Positions 18,638-28,011 are shown, numbered from the stretch's first letter. The stretch: 64,000 bases of DNA from JBCFBK01 sp038562555 (GCA_038562555.1 JBCFBK010000001.1:248001-312000); one strand, 5' to 3'. A program made the numbers and translations. The notes: generated from the sequence alone by a model not told the origin.

Positions 18638-19621
18638 ATGACTACCCATTGTTTACAACTAAAAGATACAGATCCTTATTTCAACCTGGCCGCTGAAGAA
18701 TATTTTCTTAAAAGTCAGGCTGACGATTTCATCATGACCTGGCGCAGCAAAAGCGCTGTTGTGGTCGGAAAACATCAGAATGCGCTGGCTGAGATCAATC
18801 ACCGCTATGTGCGGGAGAATCAGATCTGTGTTGCCAGACGCTTGTCGGGCGGCGGGACAGTCTTTCATGATCCCGGCAATCTGAATTTCACGTTTATCCG
18901 GCAGGTTGACCAGGTAGACCGGATCAACTACAGCCTGTTCACGCAACTGATGATCAGCATCCTGAAAAAGCTGCAACTGGATGTTTACGCCAATCAGCAC
19001 AACGCCATCTTTCTGGATCAAAAAAAAGTATCAGGCAGCGCCGATCACGTGCACAGGCGCAGGGTTATGCACCACGGCACCTTGCTTTTTAACAGCCACC
19101 TTCATCAGCTAAGGGATGCGTTAAACGTCGATTTATCGCGGTTTGACGACAAGGCGATCCAGTCGAACCGGAGCGAAGTGGTGAATCTGTCCGGGTTCCT
19201 GCCCTCCGATATGACAATGGAAAAATTTTCAGATTTCATATTTCATCAGCTTGTTCAGACCAGCACGGATCACGTTGTGAGAGAAATCACCTCTCAGGAG
19301 CGACAGGACATCGAGACGTTGCGTGATGAAAAATATTGCCGGTGGAACTGGATTTACGGCTATTCACCCCGTTACCGGTACCGCAACGAACTCCCCGCAG
19401 CGGGGAAAAAAGTTTCTTTTATGCTATCGGTTGAAAAAGGCATAATTAAGGAGTCGGCGTGGATGGGGGATATTTCAGCCCGTCTGGCTGCAATGCTGAC
19501 TAACGCGCTCGAAGGTCGTAACCACGACTATGAGATGCTAAAGCAGGTTATTCCGGGCCTGGAGACGCAACTTCAAAATGAAGGGTTTTCAGCGGAGCTG
19601 TTGCTGGAGAAGATCCTGTGA
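18638..19621 (+). CDS. lplA: Lipoate-protein ligase A
   Basis: A 327-residue ligase that activates free lipoate with ATP and attaches it to a lysine of lipoyl domains (2-oxoacid dehydrogenases, glycine cleavage H protein). The lipoate/AMP loop ARRLSGGGTVFHDPGNLNFTF, the conserved KKVSGSADH lysine segment and HHGTLLFNS are all present, followed by the C-terminal accessory domain (about 245-327) with the YRW-like turn KYCRWNW. A single gene, convergent with the gene at 19668. Confidence 0.95.
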   Translation: MTTHCLQLKDTDPYFNLAAEEYFLKSQADDFIMTWRSKSAVVVGKHQNALAEINHRYVRENQICVARRLSGGGTVFHDPGNLNFTFIRQVDQVDRINYSLFTQLMISILKKLQLDVYANQHNAIFLDQKKVSGSADHVHRRRVMHHGTLLFNSHLHQLRDALNVDLSRFDDKAIQSNRSEVVNLSGFLPSDMTMEKFSDFIFHQLVQTSTDHVVREITSQERQDIETLRDEKYCRWNWIYGYSPRYRYRNELPAAGKKVSFMLSVEKGIIKESAWMGDISARLAAMLTNALEGRNHDYEMLKQVIPGLETQLQNEGFSAELLLEKIL

Positions 19622-19622
19622 T

Positions 19623-19645
19623 CCTCCTGCCTCCCCGGCAGGAGG
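19623..19645. terminator. GC-rich hairpin between convergent lplA and the MG2-like/plug gene
   Basis: CCTCCTGCC (19623-19631) and GGCAGGAGG (19637-19645) form a perfect 9-bp stem with loop TCCCC, directly after the lplA stop. There is no T-tract, so it may be a bidirectional RNA-stabilising hairpin rather than a classic intrinsic terminator. Confidence 0.5.
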
Positions 19646-19667
19646 GGCCTGGGGGGAAACCCCGCCC

Positions 19668-22199
19668 TCACTCTTCCATTACCTTTATGGTCTGCACCGT
19701 TTCACCGATCCTTCCGTCTTTGTCAATGGCTTTCACCTTAACTAAAAATTCTCCCTTCACCTGGGTTGCCGGCAACTGAACCCGCACTTCACCCTGGCTG
19801 TTAAGCAGTAACGACGGTGACCAGTACAAAGTAGTCTGATTATTTCCTCCCTTGAATTCTTTTGCGTTTTCCGTGTCTGGTTTACCCTGTTCCTTTTCAC
19901 CAGAATTACCCCTGCGTGTCATGATCTCGATCAATCCAACCGAGTTGAGCCCGGTATAACGTGAAATCTCCACCGGACTGGTTGAGATATTGATCGACTC
20001 CACGTCGTAAGGTGAAATGCTGTTGAGCACAGATGCGCTTGTTCCGAGTTTCTGTCCGTCGAGCACAATAAGCGCCCCGTCCTGTGCCATCAGCGAATTT
20101 GCTCCCCCCGGGAAAACAATCTTATCTCCATCGGCAAGCTGGAACGGTTTGATCATTTTGATAACATCCATAACCGATGATCCTGAACGCAGATATTTCA
20201 GGTAAGAAGCATCCCGGTTCTGAGGAGGAATGGCTTTTCTTTTAGCTTTTGTATACAAAAACGGATTTTCTGCAAAGAAGCGGGCCGGCACCTGTGGTTT
20301 TTCGATGAATGTCATGGCAGAAAGAAACCGCCGGACCTGAACCGATAATCTTTCGTGAAGGTCCTTGTCAAGCTTAATTGTCAGTTTGTCTTTGCTATCG
20401 GGGGCAATGGCCTTCAACACATGATCTCCGGTTTTCTCCGGGCTGACACCAGAAAAGACAAAATGCCCGTCTTCATCGGTGGTAACATTCATCATCTGTG
20501 CTCTTCCGGCATGTACCAGGCTCACTTTTGCATTCCGGACGGGCTCGTCGCTGCTGTCAAGCACATACCCCGACAGCCAATCCTTTTGAACAGAGGTTTC
20601 GACACCGGCCGCTTCAAAGGCCGATACCGACTGCCAGGAATAACTTCTGAACCGGTTGCAGATTAACAGGTAGTTGATAATATTCTCATTCAGGATACCT
20701 TCCTTTCGCAGCGCCGAAATGTCGCTGATCCGGTTTTCCAGCAGACTGTTCAACCTAAAGCAGGTTACGAAATCGCCGTTATTTGCAATATTTTTTATGG
20801 CCGCACTCACCGAAACGGTTATCACCACGGAATCAGTTTTTACCGGGGGAACAGTTTTTATCAGTAGTTGTCCGGCTCCCGCTTGCATCCGTTCAGCCTC
20901 AACCGAAAGTTGCAGTTCCCCGCCTTTTTCAATGTACAGTAGGCGCTCCCCTAATAACACCCCTTGTTCGCTGAAGGCAGAGAGCAGAGAGAGTCCGTCG
21001 GGAAGATCCGTTTTGGGGATCCGCAGTCGCCCGGTACCTCTGACTTCGACGGTTGACGCCCAAAACAGGCGGTCGCCCCGGGTAATCAGCAGATTTACCT
21101 GCTTTGCCTCACTTTCTGTAAAAAGCAGGTTAAGATGAATAATCCCCTGGTCGCTGCGCAAAACGGAAAAATTAAAGCCTTCCGGTTCGAAAGGGGGCAT
21201 CCCGAAACTTTGCCCTTTACCCAGTTCACTGGTGATATTAAACCGGCATTTCTCGCCTGCTTTAACAAGCATGGGAAATACGCCGTAGCCGGGGATCAGC
21301 GTTTTTGCCTGCGAAACCACCCTGCCTCCTTCGCCGGTAATTTCGGCTGAAACAGTGACGGGCAGACCTTCTGCCGTGGTCACCCGGAATCCCGCTTTCA
21401 TCGGAATTCCTGCCACGAACTGCCCTCCCTCAGCGTAAAACGTCACTTTCAACCTACCGGTATTGACAGGAAACCAGCGACTGTAGTCAAGCTCCCTGGA
21501 ATCGCCTACTTTCAGCAGTAAGCTTTCGTTGTATTCGGCCGCCGGAACTTCAAGATTAAAATTCACGATGCCCTGATTATCTGTTTTTAGTTTTCCCGAT
21601 ACCAGTAAATCGGTTCCTGCCATTAATTCATAGCTGAGTTTTCTTCCCGCGACGGCCTGCCCCGACAAACCTGAGAGTTGCAGTTCGAGGGGATGGCTTT
21701 GCCCCGCAAGAAGAAACTCCGGGGCATTGGGAAAATGGAAAACAACGTCACTCTCGTTCATGGCGTCAATAAAGACAAGCTTCATGAAAGCCTCATCATC
21801 ACTCGCGGCTTCATCGACGTGGGCTTCCAGAACATATTTTCCTTCCGGAATATTTCCGGGGATAAGAAGACTGCCTGCAGCCATCCCGCCCGAAAAAGCA
21901 CCGTTTCCCTCCGCAACAAGATGGCCTTCCGCATCAAACAGGCTAACCTTCAGTTTAGTGTCCGGCTGATGCAGCCCCTGAACCTTCGGACTTCCGGCGA
22001 CAGCATTGAACAGGATCAATTCTCCAGGTTTGTAAACTTCCTTATCGGTTATCAGACAAATCCGCTCCATTGAGTTATGCCGAAAGTAGCTGACCAACCG
22101 GCTATGGGACTTTTCAATGACCGCTGCATTTTGTGCCTGGATGTTCAGAACACAAACAACTGAAAGCAGTAACAGGACAATGCGTTTTATTTTAATCAT
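19668..22199 (-). CDS. Exported MG2-like / carboxypeptidase-regulatory / TonB-plug domain protein
   Basis: An 843-residue protein with a signal peptide (1-22). An early region (YKPGELILFNAVAG, then VFIDAMNES) resembles the MG2 domain of bacterial alpha-2-macroglobulins. A carboxypeptidase-regulatory repeat follows (LSGYVLDSSDEPVRNAKVSL, about 545-620), then a TonB-receptor plug-like domain (about 665-775; ALIVLDGQKLG, SINISTSPVEISRYTGLNSV, IEIMTRRG), and an Ig-like end. There is no 22-strand barrel, so it is not a transporter. Similar proteins in Bacteroidota are placed at the outer membrane. Last gene of the ECF/FecR-linked group; function unknown. Confidence 0.7.
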   Translation of the reverse strand: MIKIKRIVLLLLSVVCVLNIQAQNAAVIEKSHSRLVSYFRHNSMERICLITDKEVYKPGELILFNAVAGSPKVQGLHQPDTKLKVSLFDAEGHLVAEGNGAFSGGMAAGSLLIPGNIPEGKYVLEAHVDEAASDDEAFMKLVFIDAMNESDVVFHFPNAPEFLLAGQSHPLELQLSGLSGQAVAGRKLSYELMAGTDLLVSGKLKTDNQGIVNFNLEVPAAEYNESLLLKVGDSRELDYSRWFPVNTGRLKVTFYAEGGQFVAGIPMKAGFRVTTAEGLPVTVSAEITGEGGRVVSQAKTLIPGYGVFPMLVKAGEKCRFNITSELGKGQSFGMPPFEPEGFNFSVLRSDQGIIHLNLLFTESEAKQVNLLITRGDRLFWASTVEVRGTGRLRIPKTDLPDGLSLLSAFSEQGVLLGERLLYIEKGGELQLSVEAERMQAGAGQLLIKTVPPVKTDSVVITVSVSAAIKNIANNGDFVTCFRLNSLLENRISDISALRKEGILNENIINYLLICNRFRSYSWQSVSAFEAAGVETSVQKDWLSGYVLDSSDEPVRNAKVSLVHAGRAQMMNVTTDEDGHFVFSGVSPEKTGDHVLKAIAPDSKDKLTIKLDKDLHERLSVQVRRFLSAMTFIEKPQVPARFFAENPFLYTKAKRKAIPPQNRDASYLKYLRSGSSVMDVIKMIKPFQLADGDKIVFPGGANSLMAQDGALIVLDGQKLGTSASVLNSISPYDVESINISTSPVEISRYTGLNSVGLIEIMTRRGNSGEKEQGKPDTENAKEFKGGNNQTTLYWSPSLLLNSQGEVRVQLPATQVKGEFLVKVKAIDKDGRIGETVQTIKVMEE

Positions 22200-22237
22200 A
22201 TTGACAGTTTTTCGAATAAATAAATGTGGCCCGGGAA

Positions 22238-23764
22238 TTATTCTTCCACCGAATTAAATTTCAATGCTTTGCGCAAATCATCATTGGGTTGGATGATGTT
22301 GAAATCTCCCCAAAATTTCTTATCATAATCAATAATCATCTCTGTAAAAATGTCGGTTGGCGAAAAGGTCTCTTCCTTTCCGAACCGTTTTAACACCGTC
22401 TCCTCATGGTCCGTAACTAATAAATCAGAAACGCTGTGAAAAACAGAATTGATGTTGTCTTTACGACTCCTGACCCTAAAGCGGACCGATGTTTGCGCCG
22501 TACTTAATGACCACCGTCCATCGTTATTTTTGTAGGTAACAGCATAGTCAACATCGAGCGGACGGACGTTAAATCCTTTTGGTTTTTTGCGAATGAGAGA
22601 CTTCCGCGCATACTTCATCCCGTCTTTTCCAAGACTGAATTCGGCATGAACCAGGGCATACGTTTCGCGGTCAATAAACAGTTTCCCCTCGTAACAGGGA
22701 AAATCAATCCTCCCTACGGGCTCGAAAAGAATAATATAGGTAGGGCGACCAACGTAATCCATCACATAATCAAGTTCATAATTGTAGAACCTGCGGTAGT
22801 CCCTGTCCAGAAAAGTATCCATGGTTCTGACCACATCCAGTTTCGTCATATAAAAGGGTCCGCCCTGCATTTTAAAATCCACCCATTTGAAGGGCTGTAC
22901 GTCCGGACTTTTCCGTCCTTTCAAAACCCGGATCCGGTCCTCCCGGGAGGTGTGATCGTAAGCCGCTTTCAGAATGTTTATCACTGCTTCCGAAACATTA
23001 ACATAGGTTTTATCCTGCATCAGTACCTCGCGATAGAAGGAAGTCATCAGTAAAATCTCGTCGGGATAGTTATCGGTGATACGGTTTTCGAATTCTTCCA
23101 GAATTGTCTGCGGGTTTGCCGCACTCACTTCTATTTCGCCCAACCGGACATTCACAGGGTTCAGGGCGATGTTCAATATTTCGCCCGTTCGTGCTTGCTG
23201 ACTCACGGTCTGTTGCGCATAACCCATACACGAGAAAACGAGCTTGTGCCCGTGGTAGCGCTCCGGGATCTTTAACTCATACCGTCCATCCACGTTTGTA
23301 ATAGTACCAAACGGCTCATCCTGCAGCGAAATACTCGCATAAGGGATGACTTCACCCGATGCAGCGTCGGTGACGGTTCCCGAAATGCTGCGCGTTCCGG
23401 CAGATGGTTCATCGGGCCAGTTTGTCAGAAGCGGATCGTCAGCTTTTCTCAGCGTGATAATGAGTTGGTCGGCCAGGACATTGAACTGAAAATCATCGCC
23501 CAGAATAGCTTTCAGAACCCGTCCTGTTTCTGCCTGGTCATAATCAGCAGAAATAAGGCGTTCCGTATTCAGAACAGCGGGATCGTAGGAAAAGTATATG
23601 CCTGCCAATTTCGAAATTTCATCCAGAACCTTTCCAACCGGCTGGTCTTTGACATGAAGGCTGATCTTTTTTTTCAATACTACCTCTGTCCCGTCCTGCG
23701 CTAAAGAAAATTTACTTGTAAGCGACAGGATGAAAAGAGACAATATGATCAGGGTCAGCCTCAT
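22238..23764 (-). CDS. Exported STN / carboxypeptidase-regulatory-like domain protein
   Basis: A 508-residue protein with a signal peptide (1-22), an STN domain (about 33-108; KVLDEISKLAGIYFSYDP), a carboxypeptidase-regulatory beta-sandwich (about 124-205; GTVTDAASGEVIPYASISL) and a C-terminal region of about 300 residues that I do not recognise (LMTSFYREVLMQDKTYVNVSE). STN domains normally sit at the front of FecA-type receptors and contact FecR. Here one is attached to a protein without a barrel. The start overlaps the preceding gene's stop by 1 bp, so it is co-transcribed with the protease/PDZ gene. Confidence 0.75.
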   Translation of the reverse strand: MRLTLIILSLFILSLTSKFSLAQDGTEVVLKKKISLHVKDQPVGKVLDEISKLAGIYFSYDPAVLNTERLISADYDQAETGRVLKAILGDDFQFNVLADQLIITLRKADDPLLTNWPDEPSAGTRSISGTVTDAASGEVIPYASISLQDEPFGTITNVDGRYELKIPERYHGHKLVFSCMGYAQQTVSQQARTGEILNIALNPVNVRLGEIEVSAANPQTILEEFENRITDNYPDEILLMTSFYREVLMQDKTYVNVSEAVINILKAAYDHTSREDRIRVLKGRKSPDVQPFKWVDFKMQGGPFYMTKLDVVRTMDTFLDRDYRRFYNYELDYVMDYVGRPTYIILFEPVGRIDFPCYEGKLFIDRETYALVHAEFSLGKDGMKYARKSLIRKKPKGFNVRPLDVDYAVTYKNNDGRWSLSTAQTSVRFRVRSRKDNINSVFHSVSDLLVTDHEETVLKRFGKEETFSPTDIFTEMIIDYDKKFWGDFNIIQPNDDLRKALKFNSVEE

Positions 23765-25323
23765 TAAAAGATTTTCTGCAGACTGAAGTTAGCAGATACC
23801 TCTTTTCCCTCCCGCAACACGGTCATCGAGATCTTCCGGTCTTCCTTACTTTGCAGAAGCAGGTTAATATCGTTTAGCGACAGCGTCTGGTGATTGGTCT
23901 TGTTTACCGACAGGATCTGGTCATGTTCCATGAGTCCGGCATGAAAAGCCGGGGAGTCCTTTCTGACTTTATCGATCGTGAAAACCGGCATGCCCGGGAA
24001 CGGATTAGAAATATCAAGCCCGCTCATATTATAATTGAATTCATCCTTGACCTTGCTTGTCGGCCTCAGTTTGATCTGGCTGTTCGGATAGTCGATGGTG
24101 ACGTAGAAACGTCTGAGTATCTCTGCCCCCAGCGTGCCGTTACGGTCGTCAGCTATAATCCGGTCAACCAGTGAAGCTTCCGGATACGCCACAATGGGTT
24201 CATAAAGCACCAGCGGTCCTACCCAGATCCCGCCGATGCGTCCCTTTTTACCATAGAGGTCTCCGTTCAGGCCGCGTCCGAGAAACGATTCAATGTGATT
24301 TTCCGGGATAGCGATCCGTTCATCCGAACTGGTTGAAAGCCAGATCGCGTCGCTGGCTCCGGTATCGACCAGTAATTTCACGGGAACAGATTCATTTTTA
24401 TCAGTCATAATCGTGGTACGCACATAAGGCTTGTTATGCTCGAAGTGTAAAGGCATCACAATGTCCTTGTTGTTGATCCGCTCCTTATAGTACTTTGGCC
24501 TGACCAGGGTCAGCTTATTTGCGCTGTAATCGATCTCCACGATAAAGTCCTTAAAAAGGTCGAATCCGATAAGCCCGTGTACCGGTAATCCAAGGATCTG
24601 TGAAATCTGAAAATTCTCATCGATCACCATATGGATCTCCTGATTGTACGAAACCAGTCCTTCAATTTTCATCGTATTGTTTCCCGAGCGGTAGGCTGTA
24701 AGTGACTCACCCTCCCCAAGCCCGTTAATCGGAACCGGCTGCATATAATTCAGATTCAGCTTATTAACAAAGGGAAGTTCCGTGATGATCGGAAACCGCA
24801 CACCCGTATCGAGAATGAAATTCAGGGTATCGGAATCATTGATAATTACCGGGATGATAATCAGATTGCTGGCCGTCTTGAAATCAAAAGTAATGACTTT
24901 ATTACGCGGGTTTTCAAACTCAAAACGGTTCCGTCCCGGGGTATACTTCACCTTTGCCTCGTAACTTGCCGATTCACTCATGGGGACATAATCCCTGAGT
25001 ACCAGAATATTGTCCTCAATATCGAAGATCAGGTAATAGTCTTTCATCAGCTTGTTCAGTACATAGCGGATGGGCTTATTCGAAACGTTCAAACTGATAT
25101 TCTTGCCTTCCACCAGTTTTGAATTATAAGAATAATCCAGATTGAAGTAGGAGCATATCCGTTCGATTACATTGGCAAGTGACTCATTTTCGGCATAGAT
25201 GCTGATATTCTGATCCAGTATATTCTGCGGTTTGTCGTCCTGAGCCTCGGCAGTCAGAAAACCGATGCTTAGCCAGCATGTTGCCAGGAAAAGCATAATC
25301 TTTTTTAGCAATCTTGTTTCCAT
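23764..25323 (-). CDS. STN domain / retropepsin-like aspartyl protease / PDZ protein
   Basis: A 519-residue exported protein: signal peptide (1-27), STN domain (about 37-110), two retropepsin-like lobes with catalytic-type triads (FILDTGVR, Asp172; LLVDTGASD, Asp320) and a C-terminal PDZ domain (about 430-515; SPAFHAGLMEHDQILSVN). Two DTG lobes in one chain can make a complete aspartyl active site. The PDZ domain may bind substrate C-termini. Position behind FecR and the STN domain suggest it takes part in cell-surface signalling or processes a partner in the same operon; that is inference. Confidence 0.82.
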   Translation of the reverse strand: METRLLKKIMLFLATCWLSIGFLTAEAQDDKPQNILDQNISIYAENESLANVIERICSYFNLDYSYNSKLVEGKNISLNVSNKPIRYVLNKLMKDYYLIFDIEDNILVLRDYVPMSESASYEAKVKYTPGRNRFEFENPRNKVITFDFKTASNLIIIPVIINDSDTLNFILDTGVRFPIITELPFVNKLNLNYMQPVPINGLGEGESLTAYRSGNNTMKIEGLVSYNQEIHMVIDENFQISQILGLPVHGLIGFDLFKDFIVEIDYSANKLTLVRPKYYKERINNKDIVMPLHFEHNKPYVRTTIMTDKNESVPVKLLVDTGASDAIWLSTSSDERIAIPENHIESFLGRGLNGDLYGKKGRIGGIWVGPLVLYEPIVAYPEASLVDRIIADDRNGTLGAEILRRFYVTIDYPNSQIKLRPTSKVKDEFNYNMSGLDISNPFPGMPVFTIDKVRKDSPAFHAGLMEHDQILSVNKTNHQTLSLNDINLLLQSKEDRKISMTVLREGKEVSANFSLQKIF

Positions 25324-25356
25324 TTGTCCTCAATTTAGGTTTGTCAATCTGTTTAG

Positions 25357-26367
25357 TCATTCGTTCATGAATTTCCTTTCCAAAACATAATCCTCGTCTA
25401 CCTGTTCGATTTGCAAATTATGCGTCATTGAGATTACCTTCAGGATAAAATCAAGTGAACGCCCTTCAAAGCGGGCAGTGAGCAACAGCTTTTCAACATG
25501 CGTATCTTTTGCTTTGACTTGCACATGGTACACTTTGTTTAATTGTTCAATCACTTCTTTTAAGGAAGTTTTCACAAAGACAAATTCACGCGTCTTCCAG
25601 GCGAGAAAGTTGGGGTTATCATTCCGGCTTTTTCGAAGTTCATCGTTTATGGTCATCAATACGCCCCGTTCGCCCGGATCCAGTATGATTTCGCGATCGC
25701 CAGTAGCATCGGGTTTTGTTTTGGTAATCTGCACTTTTCCTGTTTCAACAATCACTTCCACGCTTTCGTTTGCGGGATAGGCATTTACGTTAAAGCTGGT
25801 ACCCAATACTTTTATCGTCGCTTTACCGGCGTGGATAACAAACGGCCGTTCAGGATCGGGGCTAACTTCAAAAAAGGCTTCACCTTCAATCAGAATTTCA
25901 CGGATGTCATTCCTGAACTCATCGGGATAATCGATCCGGGTGCCATGGTTCAGGGTTACCGCAGAACCATCCGGCAGTTTAATCAGTGAGTTTCCGTACT
26001 GATCTACCGCAACACCTGCGTGTTGACTGTCCCCTCCAAATCTATTACCAATCAGAAAGCCTGCGGAAGCCACAATTAATGCAAAAGCGATAGCCGCAGC
26101 TATTTTCAGATAAAGGCCGCTTCGCAGAAAAAATACCGGCTTTCTATGCTGAATGAAGGTCTTCTGTCTAAGCTTAAGAAAAGCATCATCCTCATCAAAC
26201 TGCTTTAAGCGAAAATAAAGATCGATTTTCCCGGCAGTTTCGGCAATATCCGCCTCCGCCGCGTCACGCCCGATAGAGCCCAGGGGTGCCGTACGATTCC
26301 CCGTATCGTAAAGATCCCGGGCAAGGATCTCCCATTCCTCATCTGTGATATGTTTGTTTTGTTCCAT
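25357..26367 (-). CDS. FecR family anti-sigma factor
   Basis: A 336-residue single-span membrane protein: a cytoplasmic helical part that holds the sigma factor (1-85), one membrane helix (about 86-108; IAAAIAFALIVASAGFLIG), a periplasmic FecR beta domain (about 120-215; GEAFFEVSPDPERPFVIHA, LGTSFNVNAY) and a C-terminal DUF4974 domain (about 262-330; EFVFVKTSLKEVIEQLNK). DUF4974 contacts the STN domain of a partner. The only STN partners nearby are the two non-receptor proteins downstream. It lies 99 bp after the sigma gene; that gap holds a small GACAGC/GCTGTC hairpin. Confidence 0.93.
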   Translation of the reverse strand: MEQNKHITDEEWEILARDLYDTGNRTAPLGSIGRDAAEADIAETAGKIDLYFRLKQFDEDDAFLKLRQKTFIQHRKPVFFLRSGLYLKIAAAIAFALIVASAGFLIGNRFGGDSQHAGVAVDQYGNSLIKLPDGSAVTLNHGTRIDYPDEFRNDIREILIEGEAFFEVSPDPERPFVIHAGKATIKVLGTSFNVNAYPANESVEVIVETGKVQITKTKPDATGDREIILDPGERGVLMTINDELRKSRNDNPNFLAWKTREFVFVKTSLKEVIEQLNKVYHVQVKAKDTHVEKLLLTARFEGRSLDFILKVISMTHNLQIEQVDEDYVLERKFMNE

Positions 26368-26466
26368 TTGAAGTATAGACAGCTAGCGGCTGTCCCTACC
26401 CTTAACCTCCTTCGCTTTTTTAACAGGAAAGCTTTGCTTAACGCGCATGTAAAAGCGAACCTCCGG

Positions 26467-27018
26467 CTATAAATAGTCCTTGTAATCTCTGAGCATCTCG
26501 CGAAGCTGTTTCAGGGCAAGGCCCATCTGGGTTTCCACTGTCTTCAGCGAAATATTCAACCGTTGGGCTATTTCCTGGTATTTTAATCCGCCTTCGCGGC
26601 TCAACTTGAAAATCTCCCGCCGCTTTTCCGGCAACAGCTCAATACTTTGCTCAATCTTCCGGCGTAGGTCTACTTCCATAAAGTATGGCTCCAGATCTGT
26701 CCCGGAGAGTGAATCCAGCATAGCCTGCCGGGAATGACGTTTCTCTACCTTTTCGTGCTCAAGAAGATTGATGCATTTATTCCGGACTGCGAAGAAAAGG
26801 TAGTTGCGAACAGACGACGCTATTTCGAGCGTTTCACGCCTGGCCCAAACTTTCACGAAAACTTCCTGAACAATTTCATCGGCCTTTTCCCGGTCGTGCA
26901 AAAAATTGGAGGTAAAGAGGCAAAGAGCGGCATAATACCGGTGAAAGAGCTGTTCAAAAGCAACTTCGCTGCTGTTCTTCACTGCCAGAAACAGATCCTT
27001 GTCAGAGGGTATCTCCAT
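26467..27018 (-). CDS. ECF RNA polymerase sigma factor (Bacteroidetes expansion family)
   Basis: A 183-residue group-4 sigma factor with region 2 (about 8-80; YAALCLFTSNFLHDREKADEIVQEVFVKVWARRE cut here to note the DEIVQEVFVKVW motif) and region 4 (about 120-175; LPEKRREIFKLSREGGLKY then a helix-turn-helix with LNISLKTVETQMG). I chose the ATG at 27018; a longer frame would need TTG at 27033. It is the first gene of the cell-surface signalling group and is held by the FecR protein downstream. It faces away from the gene at 27316; the 282-bp gap between them is AT-rich and shows no clear gene. Confidence 0.94.
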   Translation of the reverse strand: MEIPSDKDLFLAVKNSSEVAFEQLFHRYYAALCLFTSNFLHDREKADEIVQEVFVKVWARRETLEIASSVRNYLFFAVRNKCINLLEHEKVEKRHSRQAMLDSLSGTDLEPYFMEVDLRRKIEQSIELLPEKRREIFKLSREGGLKYQEIAQRLNISLKTVETQMGLALKQLREMLRDYKDYL

Positions 27019-27315
27019 AAAAAAATAAATCAAACCGGGATGATCCGGCGAAAAGGCTAAGTTATTAAAAAGAATTCTTCAGTATCCCAAAATTCTTAAC
27101 ATAAGAAGCTATTCTGCAACATGTCTCCGGTCACTTACGTGCAATGCGTTGCCTCCGGAAAAATAAAAACCAGACAACAATATCAATTGATCAAACGTTT
27201 ATATGATTCGAGTTTTATCAAAATGAAACAGGTTGATTTCATAATCTTTTCACACTGACTTAATTCCGTTCTGGCAGGGTTTATGTGACAATTAAAAAAC
27301 TAAAAAACAGTTGAA

Positions 27316-27789
27316 ATGAAGAAAATTATTTTTGCAACAGTATTCATTATTGCAGCATTTGTTCAAGGGAATGCCCAGGACTACAACACGGGGATCGGAC
27401 TAAGGGCCGGGTCTTTCAGCGGGCTGACAGTAAAACATTTTTTAAACAGCAGTCATGCTATCGAAGGGATTCTGTCGAGTCGCTGGGAAGGTATTGACAT
27501 TGCGGGGCTTTATGAATTTCACAATCCGGCCTTCAATGCTCCGGGGCTGAACTGGTACTACGGGGTCGGCGCTCACATCGGATTTTGGGATGGCGACCAT
27601 GGTCATTGGGATTATGACGATGATGACCATACGGTGGTTGGTATTAACGGAATCCTCGGGCTCGAGTTTACTTTTGCCCAGGCCCCGATCAACCTCAGTA
27701 TCGACTGGATGCCGACTTTTAATGTAACCGGCGATGATGATGAGTTCTGGGCCGATGGTGCAGCTCTTTCGATCCGTTACGTCTTTTGA
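27316..27789 (+). CDS. Small exported beta-barrel-like protein with an Asp/His-rich loop
   Basis: A 157-residue protein with a signal peptide (MKKIIFATVFIIAAFVQGNA) and alternating beta-type segments (GIGLRAGSFSGLTVKHFL, INLSIDWMPTFNV, ALSIRYVF with a terminal aromatic), the pattern of a small outer-membrane barrel. A loop of about 18 residues (WDGDHGHWDYDDDDH) is rich in Asp and His and could bind metal or cations. A strong terminator follows at 27811. The family is common and mostly uncharacterised in Bacteroidota; no specific role can be given. Confidence 0.72.
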   Translation: MKKIIFATVFIIAAFVQGNAQDYNTGIGLRAGSFSGLTVKHFLNSSHAIEGILSSRWEGIDIAGLYEFHNPAFNAPGLNWYYGVGAHIGFWDGDHGHWDYDDDDHTVVGINGILGLEFTFAQAPINLSIDWMPTFNVTGDDDEFWADGAALSIRYVF

Positions 27790-27810
27790 TGACTGATGCC
27801 GAAGGAATAC

Positions 27811-27840
27811 AAAGGAGGAAAGAACTTTTTCCTCCTTTTT
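27811..27840 (+). terminator. Intrinsic terminator after the 27316 gene
   Basis: AAAGGAGGAAA (27811-27821) pairs with TTTCCTCCTTT (27828-27838) over a 6-base loop, followed by T residues to 27840. It starts 21 bp after the stop codon and ends just before the tRNA promoter. Confidence 0.85.
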
Positions 27841-27843
27841 GCT

Positions 27844-27872
27844 TTGTACAGAATATTTTTCCATTATTTTTG
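27844..27872 (+). promoter_or_regulatory. Bacteroidota-type promoter of tRNA-Leu
   Basis: TTG at 27844-27846 (within TTTG) and TATTTTTG at 27865-27872, 18 bp apart, match the TTTG / TAnnTTTG promoter form. The predicted start point lies a few bases before the mature tRNA 5' end at 27887. Confidence 0.65.
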
Positions 27873-27886
27873 CAACGCTGATTCAG

Positions 27887-27970
27887 GCCCGGGTGGCGGA
27901 ATTGGTAGACGCGCTGGACTCAAAATCCAGTGATAGCAATATCGTGCGGGTTCGATTCCCGCCCCGGGTA
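27887..27970 (+). tRNA. tRNA-Leu(CAA), ICE attachment gene
   Basis: An 84-base class II tRNA. The acceptor arms GCCCGGG and CCCGGGT pair (with one G-T at the end), discriminator A at 27970. Anticodon stem CTGGA/TCCAG encloses CTCAAAA, giving anticodon CAA (codon TTG). There is a long variable arm and a T-arm GCGGG-TTCGATT-CCCGC. The CCA end is not encoded. The ICE integrase begins 106 bp downstream, so the 3' half is the likely recombination target. Confidence 0.96.
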
Positions 27971-27971
27971 C

Positions 27972-28011
27972 AAAAAACCTCCTCAAAATCAACAACTTGG
28001 GGAGGTTTTTT
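27972..28011 (+). terminator. Terminator directly after tRNA-Leu
   Basis: AAAAAACCTCC (27972-27982) pairs with GGAGGTTTTTT (28001-28011), an 11-bp stem with an 18-base loop and a T-run, 1 bp after the tRNA. Because the attachment site is in the tRNA 3' end, this terminator belongs to the ICE end and would keep tRNA transcription out of the integrase gene. Confidence 0.75.
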
